DNA of 38,258 bases from an uncultured Prevotella sp. (GCA_900544825.1 UQWP01000031.1:1-38258); one strand, 5' to 3'. Counted from the first letter of the stretch, positions 30,450-38,258 are shown. The notes: generated from the letters alone by a model not told the origin. Made by a program: numbers and translations.

Positions 30450-30627
30450 GCTTATCGGCTAAAAAAGCACTTTCTTTTTGCAAAGTGTTATGGATTATCG
30501 CTCAGAAAGCAGATGAAGACTTCAATATGTCACCGTTTTCACCCCGAAAATCCCCTTATATAAATAGGTATTAGCAAAGTTTAGCAAAATAAATGCATTT
30601 TTATTCGCTTGTTACAAAAAGAAATAG

Positions 30628-30635
30628 TACTTTTG
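30628..30635 (+). promoter_or_regulatory. -7 box for thrS
   Basis: TACTTTTG followed by CAC, about 30 nt before ATG 30666. Confidence 0.65.
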
Positions 30636-30665
30636 CACACGATTTAATAAAAATACTAAGTTGTT

Positions 30666-32618
30666 ATGGTAAAAATCACATTCCCAGACGGATCTGTTCG
30701 TGAGTACGAGCAGGGCGTTACTGGCTTACAAATCGCCGAGAGCATCTCACCGGCTCTCGCTCGCAACGTTGTATCTTGCGGTGTCAATGGTGAGACAGTA
30801 GAGTTGGATCGTCCTATCAATGAGGACGCAAGTGTAGAACTTTACAAGTTTGAGGATGAGCAGGGCAAGCATACCTTCTGGCATACTTCAGCCCACTTGC
30901 TCGCAGAGGCTCTTCAGGAGCTTTATCCAGGCATCCAGTTTGGTTTCGGTCCAGCTGTAGAGAGTGGTTTCTTCTACGATGTGATGCCTGCTGAGGGTCA
31001 GGTGATCTCAGAGAATGATTTCGCTAAGATCGAGGCTAAGATGATGGAGCTCGCCAAGAAGAACGAGCCTGTGGTTCGCAAGGAGATTGCTAAGGCTGAT
31101 GCACTCGCTGAGTTCAAGGCCGACGGTCAGCAGTACAAGTGCGAGCACATTGAGCAGGACTTGGAGGATGGCACCATCACCACATATACCCAGGGCAATT
31201 TCACCGACCTTTGCCGTGGTCCTCACTTGCTGAACACTGGTCTGATCAAGGCTGTGAAGATTACAAGTGTGGCTGGTGCATTCTGGCGCGGTGATGCCAA
31301 GCGCGAGCAGATGACCCGTATCTACGGTATCAGCTTCCCTAAGAAGAAGATGCTCGATGAGTATCTGGTAGTCCTTGAAGAGGCTAAGAAGCGCGACCAC
31401 CGTAAGATCGGTAAGGAGATGGAACTCTTCATGTTCTCAGAGCGTGTAGGTAAGGGTCTTCCTATCTGGTTGCCAAAGGGCACACAGCTCCGCCTCCGCT
31501 TGCAGGAGTTGCTCCGCTCTCTCCTGAAGCCTTATAACTATCAGGAGGTTATCTGTCCGGGCATCGGCGGCAAGAGTCTCTATGTAACATCTGGTCACTA
31601 TGCTCACTATGGCAAGGATGCATTCCAGCCTATCCAGACTCCAGAGGAGGATGAGGAGTATATGCTCAAGCCAATGAACTGTCCTCACCACTGCGAGGTC
31701 TACGCTCGTAAGCCTCGTTCTTACAAGGATCTTCCTTTGCGTATCGCCGAGTTCGGTACCGTGTTCCGTTATGAGAAGAGCGGTGAGCTCCACGGTTTGA
31801 CTCGTGTTCGTACCTTTACACAAGATGATGCTCACATCTTCGTTCGTTCTGATCAGGTGAAGTCGGAATTCGAGAACGTAATCGACGTAATCCTGAAGGT
31901 ATTCAAGATCTTCGGTTTCGAGAACTACGAGGCACAGATTTCTCTCCGCGACCCTAAGGATACCGAGAAGTATATCGGTTCTGATGAGATTTGGGAAGAG
32001 AGTGAGAACGCTATCCGCGAGGCTTGCAAGGAGAAGGGTCTTGAGACTCGTGAGGAGGTTGGCGAGGCTGCCTTCTATGGTCCTAAGCTCGACTTCATGG
32101 TAAAGGATGCCATCGGCCGTCGTTGGCAGTTGGGTACCATCCAGGTGGATTACAACCTGCCTGAGCGTTTCAAGCTGGAATATACAGCCGAGGATAACTC
32201 AAAGAAGACTCCTGTGATGATCCACCGTGCACCATTCGGTTCATTGGAGCGATTCACAGCCGTTCTCATCGAGCACACAGCGGGTCACTTCCCATTGTGG
32301 TTGACTCCAGACCAGGTTGCTATTCTTCCTATCTCAGAGAAGTTCAACGATTATGCTCAGAAGGTACGTCAGTACTTCGACAAGCAGGGTGTACGTGCCT
32401 TGGTTGATGATCGTAACGAGAAGATTGGCCGCAAGATTCGCGACAACGAGTTGAAGCGAGTACCTTACATGGTCATCGTAGGTGAGAAGGAGAGTGCCGA
32501 GGGCCTCGTTTCTATGCGCAAGCAGGGTGGTGGCGAGCAGGCTACCATGAGCATGGAAGAGTTTGCTCAGCGCATCAATGCCGAGGTTGCAGAGCAGCTG
32601 AAGGCTGCTGAAGAGTAG
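30666..32618 (+). CDS. thrS: Threonine-tRNA ligase
   Basis: Full-length 650-aa class II synthetase. A TGS domain (1-62) is followed by the editing domain with HTSAHLLAEAL (about 76-86). The catalytic core has zinc ligands in MNCPHHCEVY, motif 2 FGTVFRYEKSGELHGLTRVR and motif 3 GSLERFTAVLIEH. An anticodon-binding domain with NELKRVPYMVIVG ends the protein. It is the first gene of the thrS-infC-rpmI-rplT cluster, now separated from infC by the GxxExxY cassette. Confidence 0.98.
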   Translation: MVKITFPDGSVREYEQGVTGLQIAESISPALARNVVSCGVNGETVELDRPINEDASVELYKFEDEQGKHTFWHTSAHLLAEALQELYPGIQFGFGPAVESGFFYDVMPAEGQVISENDFAKIEAKMMELAKKNEPVVRKEIAKADALAEFKADGQQYKCEHIEQDLEDGTITTYTQGNFTDLCRGPHLLNTGLIKAVKITSVAGAFWRGDAKREQMTRIYGISFPKKKMLDEYLVVLEEAKKRDHRKIGKEMELFMFSERVGKGLPIWLPKGTQLRLRLQELLRSLLKPYNYQEVICPGIGGKSLYVTSGHYAHYGKDAFQPIQTPEEDEEYMLKPMNCPHHCEVYARKPRSYKDLPLRIAEFGTVFRYEKSGELHGLTRVRTFTQDDAHIFVRSDQVKSEFENVIDVILKVFKIFGFENYEAQISLRDPKDTEKYIGSDEIWEESENAIREACKEKGLETREEVGEAAFYGPKLDFMVKDAIGRRWQLGTIQVDYNLPERFKLEYTAEDNSKKTPVMIHRAPFGSLERFTAVLIEHTAGHFPLWLTPDQVAILPISEKFNDYAQKVRQYFDKQGVRALVDDRNEKIGRKIRDNELKRVPYMVIVGEKESAEGLVSMRKQGGGEQATMSMEEFAQRINAEVAEQLKAAEE

Positions 32619-32625
32619 GTCTTTT

Positions 32626-32696
32626 CACGCTGATATATTTTATGTCACGCTGATATATTTTTTAGTCACGCAGATTTCGCAGATGACGCAGATTTT
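32626..32696 (+). repeat. Left boundary repeats of the GxxExxY cassette
   Basis: Two copies of TCACGCTGATATATTTT, then a 31-bp repeat at 32666-32696 (opens TCACGCAGATTTCGCAGATG). The 31-mer recurs exactly at 33234-33264 and inverted at 33355-33385. Confidence 0.85.
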
Positions 32697-32789
32697 TCTT
32701 GGGGTATTCTTTGTTGTAGGGTACTTGGGAAACGGCGTAGTTTGTGGAATCTGCGTGAGTTTTTTAGGGAATACTTAAAACTTGATGTT

Positions 32790-33167
32790 ATGACAGAAAA
32801 CGAAATATCTTATAAGGTTATTGGGGCTATATATAAGGTATATAATGAGTTGGGTCCTGGCTTGTTAGAGTCGGTTTATGAAGCAGCCCTTTGCTATCAG
32901 CTCAGAAAAGATGGATTGAAGGTTGAGAATCAGGTGAAACTCCCTGTTATGTATGACGGGCAAGTCTTGCCTGTAGATTTACGCTTGGATGTTTTGGTTG
33001 AGGATAAGGTGATTGTAGAATTGAAGTCTGTATCAGAAATGAAGGCGGTTTATGGCAAACAGCTTCTTACTTATCTGAAAATTTCTCATCTGAAACTTGG
33101 GTTGCTGGTTAATTTTGATACGTCTGATATTCGTTCGTCTATTCACCGAGTCGTTAATCACCTTTAG
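32790..33167 (+). CDS. GxxExxY protein (PD-(D/E)xK-like)
   Basis: ATG 32790 (MTENEISYKVIGAIYKVYNE) is preferred; a start at 32742 would lie in the repeat-derived leader. The 125-aa product has the naming motif GPGLLESVYEAAL and the nuclease-like core LRLDVLVEDKVIVELKSV, with Asp and E-L-K matching a PD-(D/E)xK arrangement. Biochemical function is unknown. The gene lies between direct 31-bp repeats and interrupts a conserved ribosomal-protein cluster, which suggests a mobile or self-maintaining cassette. Confidence 0.85.
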   Translation: MTENEISYKVIGAIYKVYNELGPGLLESVYEAALCYQLRKDGLKVENQVKLPVMYDGQVLPVDLRLDVLVEDKVIVELKSVSEMKAVYGKQLLTYLKISHLKLGLLVNFDTSDIRSSIHRVVNHL

Positions 33168-33168
33168 C

Positions 33169-33385
33169 TCACGCTGATATTTTTTGCTCACGCTTAATTA
33201 TTTTTTTAGTCACGCTTGATTGTTTTTTTAAAATCACGCAGATTTCGCAGATGACGCAGATTTTCGTTGCAATGACATACTTAAGAGAATCGCAAGAAAG
33301 ATCTGCGTAATCCGACCGGATAGGTCTCATCTGCGGATAAGATGTGGAAGAAGGAAAATCTGCGTCATCTGCGAAATCTGCGTGA
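33169..33385. repeat. Right boundary repeats and inverted element of the GxxExxY cassette
   Basis: Degenerate TCACGCTkATTnTTTTT units (33169-33230), the 31-bp repeat direct at 33234-33264, about 90 bp of unique sequence, then the same 31 bp inverted at 33355-33385. The inverted pair is exact over all 31 positions read and could form a long stem. Confidence 0.88.
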
Positions 33386-33504
33386 CCTTAAAAACATCGT
33401 GTTCTAAAAAACGAAATCAGTGGGCTCTAAAAATGATTTTTGCGTGAGATTTTCTTCCCAAACCATAAAATATAAGCCTAAAAGTGAAAATAACCCGCTG
33501 AAAA

Positions 33505-33536
33505 TTTGGTGGTTTCACAGAAAATGCGTAACTTTG
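33505..33536 (+). promoter_or_regulatory. Promoter of infC
   Basis: TTTG (33505-33508), 20 nt, TAACTTTG (33529-33536). This gives infC-rpmI-rplT an independent start downstream of the cassette. Confidence 0.7.
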
Positions 33537-33577
33537 CAGCCGTTTAATCAAAAAACGTTGAATATATCGAATAGTTA

Positions 33578-34264
33578 ATGAAAAATGACAAAATGAAAAA
33601 TCAGTACCGCGTAAACGAACAGATACGCGTACGTGAAGTGAGAGTAGTAAGTGAAGGCGGAGCTGAAGTGATGCCTACACGTAAAGCGTTGGACTTGGCA
33701 CGTCAGCAAGAGCTTGACTTGGTCGAGATATCTCCTAATGCCCAACCACCAGTTTGCCGTATAGTTGACTATTCAAAGTTCCTTTACCAGCAGAAGAAAC
33801 ATGCTAAGGAAATGAAGCAGAAGCAAGTGAAGGTGGAGACCAAGGAGATCCGTTTCGGACCTCAGACCGATGAGCACGACTATCAGTTCAAGCTCAAGCA
33901 CGCTAAAGAGTTCCTCAATGAGGGTAACAAGGTACGTGCCTACGTGTTCTTCCGTGGTCGTTCTATTCTCTTCAAGGAGCAGGGTGAGGTTCTCCTTCTC
34001 CGTTTCGCCAATGATTTGGAGGAATGCGGTAAGGTAGAGCAGATGCCAAAGCTCGAGGGAAAGAAGATGTTCCTCTACATGAGTCCTAAGAAGGCCGGCA
34101 CAGCTAAGAAGAGCCAGCAGAAGATGGACCGTGAGAAGCGAGAGGCTGAAGCTAAGGCTGCTGCTGATGCAGAGCGCGCTGCCAATGCCGAGAAGAATGG
34201 CTTGCTCGCCAATGCCAAAGGCGGCGATGTCCTGAAGAAGCTCGCAGAAGGAACAGAGGATTAA
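33578..34264 (+). CDS. infC: Translation initiation factor IF-3
   Basis: Binds the 30S subunit and checks initiator tRNA and start codon. The N-domain has YRVNEQIRVREVRVVSEGG and LDLVEISPNAQPPVCRIVDYSKFLY. After a lysine-rich linker, the C-domain has VKVETKEIRFGPQTDEHDY and AYVFFRGRSILFKEQGE. The 228-aa protein has a Lys/Ala-rich tail of about 50 residues beyond the usual end, which varies among Bacteroidota. It starts at an ordinary ATG, unlike the AUU autoregulated start of enterics. rpmI follows after 77 bp. Confidence 0.97.
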   Translation: MKNDKMKNQYRVNEQIRVREVRVVSEGGAEVMPTRKALDLARQQELDLVEISPNAQPPVCRIVDYSKFLYQQKKHAKEMKQKQVKVETKEIRFGPQTDEHDYQFKLKHAKEFLNEGNKVRAYVFFRGRSILFKEQGEVLLLRFANDLEECGKVEQMPKLEGKKMFLYMSPKKAGTAKKSQQKMDREKREAEAKAAADAERAANAEKNGLLANAKGGDVLKKLAEGTED

Positions 34265-34341
34265 GAAAAAAAGATGCGTAACGCCCTGGTATATGCGTTG
34301 CCATCGCTATAATAAATAACAATTTAAAATTAAAAGTAAAA

Positions 34342-34539
34342 ATGCCAAAAGTAAAGACTAATTCCGGCGCAAAGAAGAGATTCCGTTTCACCGGTACAGG
34401 TAAGATTAAGCGTCATCACGCTTTTCACAGTCACATCTTGACTAAGAAGACAAAGAAGCAGAAGAGAAATCTCCTCGGAGAGACTCTCGTAGACCGTTCA
34501 AACTTGAAGCAGGTTCGCGACTTGCTCTGCCTTCGTTAA
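34342..34539 (+). CDS. rpmI: 50S ribosomal protein L35
   Basis: 65-aa basic protein with the L35 signature MPKVKTNSGAKKRFRFTGTG, HHAFHSHILTKKTKKQKR and a C-terminal DLLCLR. It lies between infC and rplT as in most bacteria. Confidence 0.97.
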   Translation: MPKVKTNSGAKKRFRFTGTGKIKRHHAFHSHILTKKTKKQKRNLLGETLVDRSNLKQVRDLLCLR

Positions 34540-34578
34540 TTATTAACTTTTTAGTCGAACTTTTAAAGAAAAAAAATT

Positions 34579-34923
34579 ATGCCAAGATCAGTAAATCACG
34601 TTGCATCTAAAGCAAAGAGAACAAAAATCTTGAAGCTCACTAAGGGTTACTATGGAGCTCGCAAGAATGTATGGACAGTAGCTAAGAACACTTGGGAGAA
34701 GGGTCTTACCTACGCTTATCGCGATCGTCGTAACAAGAAGCGCACATTCCGCGCATTGTGGATCCAGCGTATCAACGCTGCTGCTCGCCTCGATGGTATG
34801 AGCTACAGCCAGTTGATGGGTGCTCTTCACAAGGCTGGTATCGAGATCAACCGTAAGGTTCTCGCTGACCTCGCTGTTAACAACCCAGAGGCTTTCAAGG
34901 CTATCGTTGCTAAGGTGAAGTAA
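34579..34923 (+). CDS. rplT: 50S ribosomal protein L20
   Basis: 114-aa basic protein, MPRSVNHVASKAKRTKILKL, with GYYGARKNVWTVAKN and RDRRNKKRTFRALWIQRINA. It is the last gene of the cluster, with a terminator 20 bp downstream. L20 represses this operon in other bacteria; I did not identify an L20-binding mimic here. Confidence 0.97.
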   Translation: MPRSVNHVASKAKRTKILKLTKGYYGARKNVWTVAKNTWEKGLTYAYRDRRNKKRTFRALWIQRINAAARLDGMSYSQLMGALHKAGIEINRKVLADLAVNNPEAFKAIVAKVK

Positions 34924-34942
34924 TTTGAAAGATTTTTAAAGG

Positions 34943-34978
34943 AATCCTCAGTTATCTTTGATAGCTGAGGATTTTTCT
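34943..34978 (+). terminator. Terminator of the infC-rpmI-rplT cluster
   Basis: AATCCTCAG plus TTATC pairs with GATAG plus CTGAGGATT around TTT (34943-34973), followed by TTTCTTTT. Confidence 0.9.
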
Positions 34979-35019
34979 TTTCCAGGAATTACTATGTTTC
35001 CGCGATAAAGCAAATGAAA

Positions 35020-35053
35020 ATCCCCAGCTATCCATTAAAAGATAGCTGGGGAT
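35020..35053 (-). terminator. Terminator of the surface lipoprotein operon
   Basis: 13-bp perfect stem, ATCCCCAGCTATC (35020-35032) against 35041-35053, with a T-tract on the minus strand. Confidence 0.85.
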
Positions 35054-35095
35054 CTTATCATTTATAAGCCTTTCGGACTTTATAAGCTCTCCGCT

Positions 35096-35878
35096 TTACT
35101 TGATCAATTCAAGACCTGCCTCAAACTTGGTTGTCTTCTCCATAATTGCTGGCAGCTGATTCAAGATGCTCTTAAGCATTTTAAACTGGTTCAAGTCTTC
35201 TTCGTCCATATCTGTAGTAGGAACCTTTTCGATCATAACCACCAAATTTGCAATCATTGGTTGAACGAACGCCTTGTCAACAAAGAAATATGGCTTGCTA
35301 CCATTCCAGCGAATGTTAACTGGAATCTGCTTGTACTGCTCCAACATAGCCTTGAGCTGTGCCTTCTCTGCTGCATCGTCAATATCCTCGGTAGCCTTAT
35401 TGGCATCAATGGTTACAAGGATAAGATTCTCGTTAGCAACAGTATAGCTTGCATAACCCACAGCAGTCTTCCACTCTGGTACTGCATTCTCATCGTCAGA
35501 TGCCTCTGCATAAGTAGCGTTAATCTTGCCATCCTTGGTAAAGGTGATGTCCTTCAATACCTTAGGAAGATACTCGTTGGCAAAGTTGTTCATCAATGGG
35601 TAAATCACGGTGTTGATGTCCATAGGCATTTCATAGCCTAAGCCCATATCAATCTTGAGAACTGTACCCTCTGGACAATCCCAGGTAAACTTGGCTGAGC
35701 CATCGTACCACTCGCTGCCGTTGCCAAGATCCTGCTTTGTAACCTCTTGCAAATTCCAGGTACCCTCAATCTTCTCGTTGCGTACAAATCCCTTTTCGTC
35801 ATTGTCATCATCGCTGCTACAAGCAGTGAAGAAGCCAAGGGTGCAAACCATGGCCATCAAATAAATAAACTTTTTCAT
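35096..35878 (-). CDS. Surface/periplasmic lipoprotein, DUF4925-like
   Basis: 260 aa with lipobox FTAC (Cys at 20), then an acidic CSSDDDNDEKG. The Asp-rich start after the lipid Cys resembles the lipoprotein export signal that sends proteins to the cell surface in this phylum. The body has GTWNLQEVT, the opening strand of many lipocalin-like Bacteroidota lipoproteins, and a C-terminal helix pair. DUF4925 is my best guess only. It is the last of three envelope genes on the minus strand, 133 bp after the beta-barrel gene. Confidence 0.65.
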   Translation of the reverse strand: MKKFIYLMAMVCTLGFFTACSSDDDNDEKGFVRNEKIEGTWNLQEVTKQDLGNGSEWYDGSAKFTWDCPEGTVLKIDMGLGYEMPMDINTVIYPLMNNFANEYLPKVLKDITFTKDGKINATYAEASDDENAVPEWKTAVGYASYTVANENLILVTIDANKATEDIDDAAEKAQLKAMLEQYKQIPVNIRWNGSKPYFFVDKAFVQPMIANLVVMIEKVPTTDMDEEDLNQFKMLKSILNQLPAIMEKTTKFEAGLELIK

Positions 35879-35934
35879 TTTCTTCTCTTTTTTTGTTAAT
35901 GAATAATTGTTGTTTTTTATCTTTTTATCTCTCT

Positions 35935-35979
35935 TTGGCTATATATATTGGCTATATATATTAATGTACGCGTACATTA
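35935..35979. promoter_or_regulatory. 18-bp perfect palindrome beside a tandem repeat
   Basis: TAATGTACGCGTACATTA (35962-35979) is self-complementary over 18 bp. It is preceded by two tandem copies of TTGGCTATATATAT (35935-35961). It lies in the leader of the lipoprotein gene; a dimeric regulator site is plausible. It is too symmetric and T-poor for a terminator. Confidence 0.45.
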
Positions 35980-36011
35980 TTATATAGATAGCTTCAGCAG
36001 AATATCATCCG

Positions 36012-36803
36012 TTACTTCAGCTGATACGTGATGCCGATGCTGCCGTAGATAGGATACATCGTCTGCTCGATGGTCTCGAAATCCTTCTTGAAGATGCCGT
36101 TCAGACCCCAGCTCAGATCAGCACAGATGCCCCAACGGTTGTTCAATCGCCAGTCTATTCCAAAATCTACGCCCACCTGCCAGTTGCGCATATCGTCGCT
36201 GAAATCGTAATCGCCACGTTCACCTTCCTTTTCGCCCAGCATCACCTTCTGTCCCGTAGGGTCTCCCTTGGGATGACCCTCCTCCTGACGGCGGAGATAA
36301 CCATTGTATGCCCAGCCCTCAAACTTCTTCGAGGTAACATAGCTTACGTATGGGCCCAGCTTGAAGCGGAGATTATCGCAGACATCGTATGTTGCCAGAA
36401 TCGGAACGGTGATGAGACTCATATCCACCTTCGTCACTACATCGCCCGTAAAGATGCCCTGCAGCTCCTCGCCGCCACGAACTATCTTCATATAGTAGTT
36501 CTTAACGCCCGCATCGGTCTTCATGCTCTTGTTCTCGAAGCGGATTCCGCCCACGAAACCCCAGTTTCCGGAGAGTGGGTGATAGGCATCTACGCCCAGA
36601 CTGAAGTTAGGGCGAAGGGTGTAGCTGTGAAGCGTGCGGATGGTGGCAGGCATGCCGATAGGGGCGGTGCCGCCCAGGTTATACGCCACGCGTGCCTGAT
36701 ACTCATAGCCGTGGAGATATTTGTTCCAGGCACTATTCTTGTCTCCTGCCCATGAAGCAGCGCTGCATGCCAGCAGGAGTGCCAGTACTGTTATCTTTTT
36801 CAT
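36012..36803 (-). CDS. Outer-membrane beta-barrel protein
   Basis: ATG 36803 (MKKITVLALLLACSAASWAG) gives a clean cleavable signal peptide, so it is preferred over an upstream start. The 263-aa mature region has alternating strands with GFVGGIRFENKS, VPILATYDVCDNLRFKLGPY, NWQVGVDFGIDWRLNNRWGI and a terminal GITYQLK. This is typical of porin-family / PorT-like small barrels. The ligand is unknown. It starts 8 bp after the PCMD lipoprotein gene, so the two are co-translated from one mRNA. Confidence 0.82.
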   Translation of the reverse strand: MKKITVLALLLACSAASWAGDKNSAWNKYLHGYEYQARVAYNLGGTAPIGMPATIRTLHSYTLRPNFSLGVDAYHPLSGNWGFVGGIRFENKSMKTDAGVKNYYMKIVRGGEELQGIFTGDVVTKVDMSLITVPILATYDVCDNLRFKLGPYVSYVTSKKFEGWAYNGYLRRQEEGHPKGDPTGQKVMLGEKEGERGDYDFSDDMRNWQVGVDFGIDWRLNNRWGICADLSWGLNGIFKKDFETIEQTMYPIYGSIGITYQLK

Positions 36804-36811
36804 TTTTCTTC

Positions 36812-37999
36812 TTATTTGCAAATCAGTTTGAAACTATCCACCCAGAGGGTACTGCCCACAGCTCCCAGGAAGTTGGCTCCATCAGAGCTGGATGAGCAGA
36901 CGATGGTGAGACTGTAGCCTCCATTCTTCAGCTTCACGGGGTCGATGGTCTTGCCGTAGGATTGATAATCGAAATCTACGCTGAAGTGATGCCATTCCGG
37001 TGTGTTTCCAATAGCAACTTTTCCGTTGTCATCATGGGTTTCACCTACCAGAGCAAGTGCCACTATCTGCTTGCTGCTCTGTACGTTATCGCCATAGAGC
37101 ACTACGGCATCTCCATTCTCGTCGATGTTCTCGTAGAGCACGGCGTAGATGGTTCCGTAGTCATGTCGGTTCAGTTCGTTCATATCCTTGTCGGTGAATT
37201 TCTCGCCAGGCTGATACTTGTACCAGCCTTCCAGCTTTTCCGGTTTGGCGCTGAAGCTGAATGGGCGACCGAACTTAGTGGCTTTCATCGCATCGCGCAG
37301 GGCATCGGTGGCATCAAACTGTCCGATGAAGAGGTTGCCGGCAGCGATAGGCTTGTGTACCATATCAGCGAGTTTGCTGGTGCGCTGGGTGGTGAGCTTC
37401 ACGCCCTTGCTCTGATAGCCGTCTTCTGTCATCACGGTAGGATATTCCTCCGGTTTTGCCGATGGGTTGCTGATTTTGAATCCCGGGTTTCCGGTAGCCC
37501 AGATGTCGAGGAGATCGCCATTCCAGTTTTCCTGCCAGTTGTAGTATCCCTTGCTGAGGTATGCGTTTTCGAAATCGAATTCAAACTCCTTGCTCATGGT
37601 GGTCTGACCCTTCTTGATGCTCACCTGATAGGTGCGGGTCCACTGCTTGTCTTCTGATGTAACCACGTATGTAACAGGACCTTTGGAGAAATCGTGTACG
37701 CTTCCGCTTTCCGGCTGGATGGTGGCTCCCGGAGTGAGTCGGAACATCGGTGCCTGCTTCTTGAGGCTGGCGAATGGCTTCATGGTGAATTCTATCTTGT
37801 CCTGGTCGCTCTGCACGTTGACGAGCGTATCCGATGCGTTTGTGAACCACAGCTTCAGCCAGCTTCCTGCGTGGATGTATGCCTGCTCGATGTCGCATTC
37901 GGCATTGAGGGGTTCATCCTTGAAGCATGAACTGAGTGAGAGGGCACAAACCGTTGATAATGATAGTGTTATAAGTTTTCTAAACCCCATTGTCTTCAT
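36812..37999 (-). CDS. PCMD-domain lipoprotein (putative carbohydrate metabolism domain)
   Basis: 395 aa. A lipoprotein signal with lipobox LSSC (Cys at 25) is followed by an N-terminal Ig-like region (about 30-130, with YVVTSEDKQWTRTYQVSIKK), then the PCMD domain (about 140-395: WQENWNGDLLDIWATGNPGF, WYKYQPGEKFTD, FSVDFDY). PCMD resembles carbohydrate-binding jelly rolls, but ligands are not established. It is the first gene of the operon with the beta-barrel protein, and its promoter is at 38070-38077. Confidence 0.85.
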   Translation of the reverse strand: MKTMGFRKLITLSLSTVCALSLSSCFKDEPLNAECDIEQAYIHAGSWLKLWFTNASDTLVNVQSDQDKIEFTMKPFASLKKQAPMFRLTPGATIQPESGSVHDFSKGPVTYVVTSEDKQWTRTYQVSIKKGQTTMSKEFEFDFENAYLSKGYYNWQENWNGDLLDIWATGNPGFKISNPSAKPEEYPTVMTEDGYQSKGVKLTTQRTSKLADMVHKPIAAGNLFIGQFDATDALRDAMKATKFGRPFSFSAKPEKLEGWYKYQPGEKFTDKDMNELNRHDYGTIYAVLYENIDENGDAVVLYGDNVQSSKQIVALALVGETHDDNGKVAIGNTPEWHHFSVDFDYQSYGKTIDPVKLKNGGYSLTIVCSSSSDGANFLGAVGSTLWVDSFKLICK

Positions 38000-38022
38000 A
38001 TTCTTTCCTTTATTATGTAAGA

Positions 38023-38046
38023 GCGCTATCTTTTTTGGGATAGCCT
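38023..38046 (-). other. Leader hairpin of the PCMD operon
   Basis: GCTATC and GATAGC flank a T/G-rich loop in the leader, about 25-45 bases before the start codon. It may affect translation or mRNA stability. Confidence 0.3.
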
Positions 38047-38069
38047 CTGATGATTCAAATTTCTGGTTG

Positions 38070-38077
38070 CAAAGTTA
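38070..38077 (-). promoter_or_regulatory. -7 box for the PCMD operon
   Basis: TAACTTTG followed by CAACC on the minus strand, about 70 nt before ATG 37999. Confidence 0.6.
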
Positions 38078-38168
38078 CGCTGAAAACTTGAAAGCGCCAA
38101 ACATTTTTTACTTTATTTGCATATTATTTATGTTTCTAATTATTTGTTAAATGGAGCTGGAAAAAAAG

Positions 38169-38203
38169 AAGACTGGGCATCCCTTTTGGAATGCTCAGTC
38201 TTG
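38169..38203 (+). terminator. Terminator-like hairpin just before the intron boundary
   Basis: AAGACTG pairs with CAGTCTT, with partly paired inner bases. An A-run lies on the left and a T-rich tract on the right. It ends 17 bases before the putative intron start. Confidence 0.75.
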
Positions 38204-38220
38204 ATTTGTTTGACTAGCAT

Positions 38221-38258
38221 GTGTGTTGTCTAATGGGTGCAAGTCCCTAACGAGCCCT
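38221..38258 (+). mobile_element. 5' end of a group II intron (runs off the window)
   Basis: Starts GTGTG, matching the GUGYG 5' consensus of group II introns. It continues with GGGTGCAAGTCCC and AACGAGCCC, a domain I segment common in bacterial introns. The hairpin at 38169-38203 lies directly upstream, a placement typical of class C introns, but 38 bases are not enough to assign a class. The reverse transcriptase/maturase gene would lie beyond the window. Confidence 0.6.

Noticed and set aside
1..38258. tRNA or rRNA genes
   Set aside because: No T-arm signature (GGTTCGAATCC-like) or rRNA-like segments were seen on either strand by eye.

Overview
The window looks like chromosome from a member of the Bacteroidales, most likely Prevotella/Segatella (S. 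copri-like). The evidence is consistent across the window. Promoters have the Bacteroidota form (TTTG, about 19 nt, then TAnnTTTG). Most genes lack Shine-Dalgarno sequences. Several families typical of the phylum are present (DUF4301, DUF4348, DUF3332, PCMD lipoprotein, a TonB-dependent receptor with a CarboxypepD_reg domain, methylmalonyl-CoA decarboxylase subunits). The taxonomic call is inference from these features; no rRNA is present.

Layout. 1-592: an 18-bp-stem terminator, then a good promoter and about 490 nt without a convincing gene, which can fold into several hairpins and a long nested rod. 593-6977: an accessory operon with an MmeI-like DNA methyltransferase (apparently nuclease-dead and carrying a +1 frameshift), an SF2 helicase, a small DPLL-motif protein and a GIY-YIG/ASCH protein. 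It looks like a multi-subunit restriction or anti-phage system in which cleavage has moved to a separate GIY-YIG subunit. 6980-8200: an accessory patch with two orphan antitoxin-like small genes sharing duplicated promoter blocks, two copies of a triple-hairpin repeat, and the 3' end of a lost gene.

8207-11402: a ThiF/MoeB-like E1 enzyme and a carboxyltransferase/biotin-carrier operon that includes a 49-aa gene. 11621-18843: TonB receptor, DUF3332 lipoprotein, pheS, DUF4348 lipoprotein, murB and a PhnP-like metallohydrolase. 18929-20124: a probable small RNA, then a ytxH / holin-like / hypothetical envelope operon. 20505-23957: SPOR lipoprotein, ruvX, def and a TPR protein, the last three overlapping by ATGA. 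24062-26768: a RelA-type (p)ppGpp synthetase whose HD hydrolase is degenerate, preceded in the same operon by three tiny membrane proteins. Two of these are tandem 34-aa paralogues.

26945-29345: a DUF4301 protein, then a gene-poor stretch with a 37-codon peptide gene behind a long leader that carries a perfect LacI/GalR-type operator. 29349-34923: ansA, then the classic thrS-infC-rpmI-rplT translation cluster, split between thrS and infC by a GxxExxY cassette bounded by 31-bp repeats. 35096-37999: a surface-protein operon (PCMD lipoprotein, beta-barrel protein, lipoprotein). The last 38 bases look like the 5' end of a group II intron placed just after a terminator hairpin.

The best candidates for undescribed biology are the methyltransferase-helicase-GIY-YIG/ASCH operon with its structured leader and mosaic specificity region; the tandem 34-aa membrane proteins attached to relA; the LacI-operator-controlled peptide locus; and the orphan antitoxin-like cassettes.
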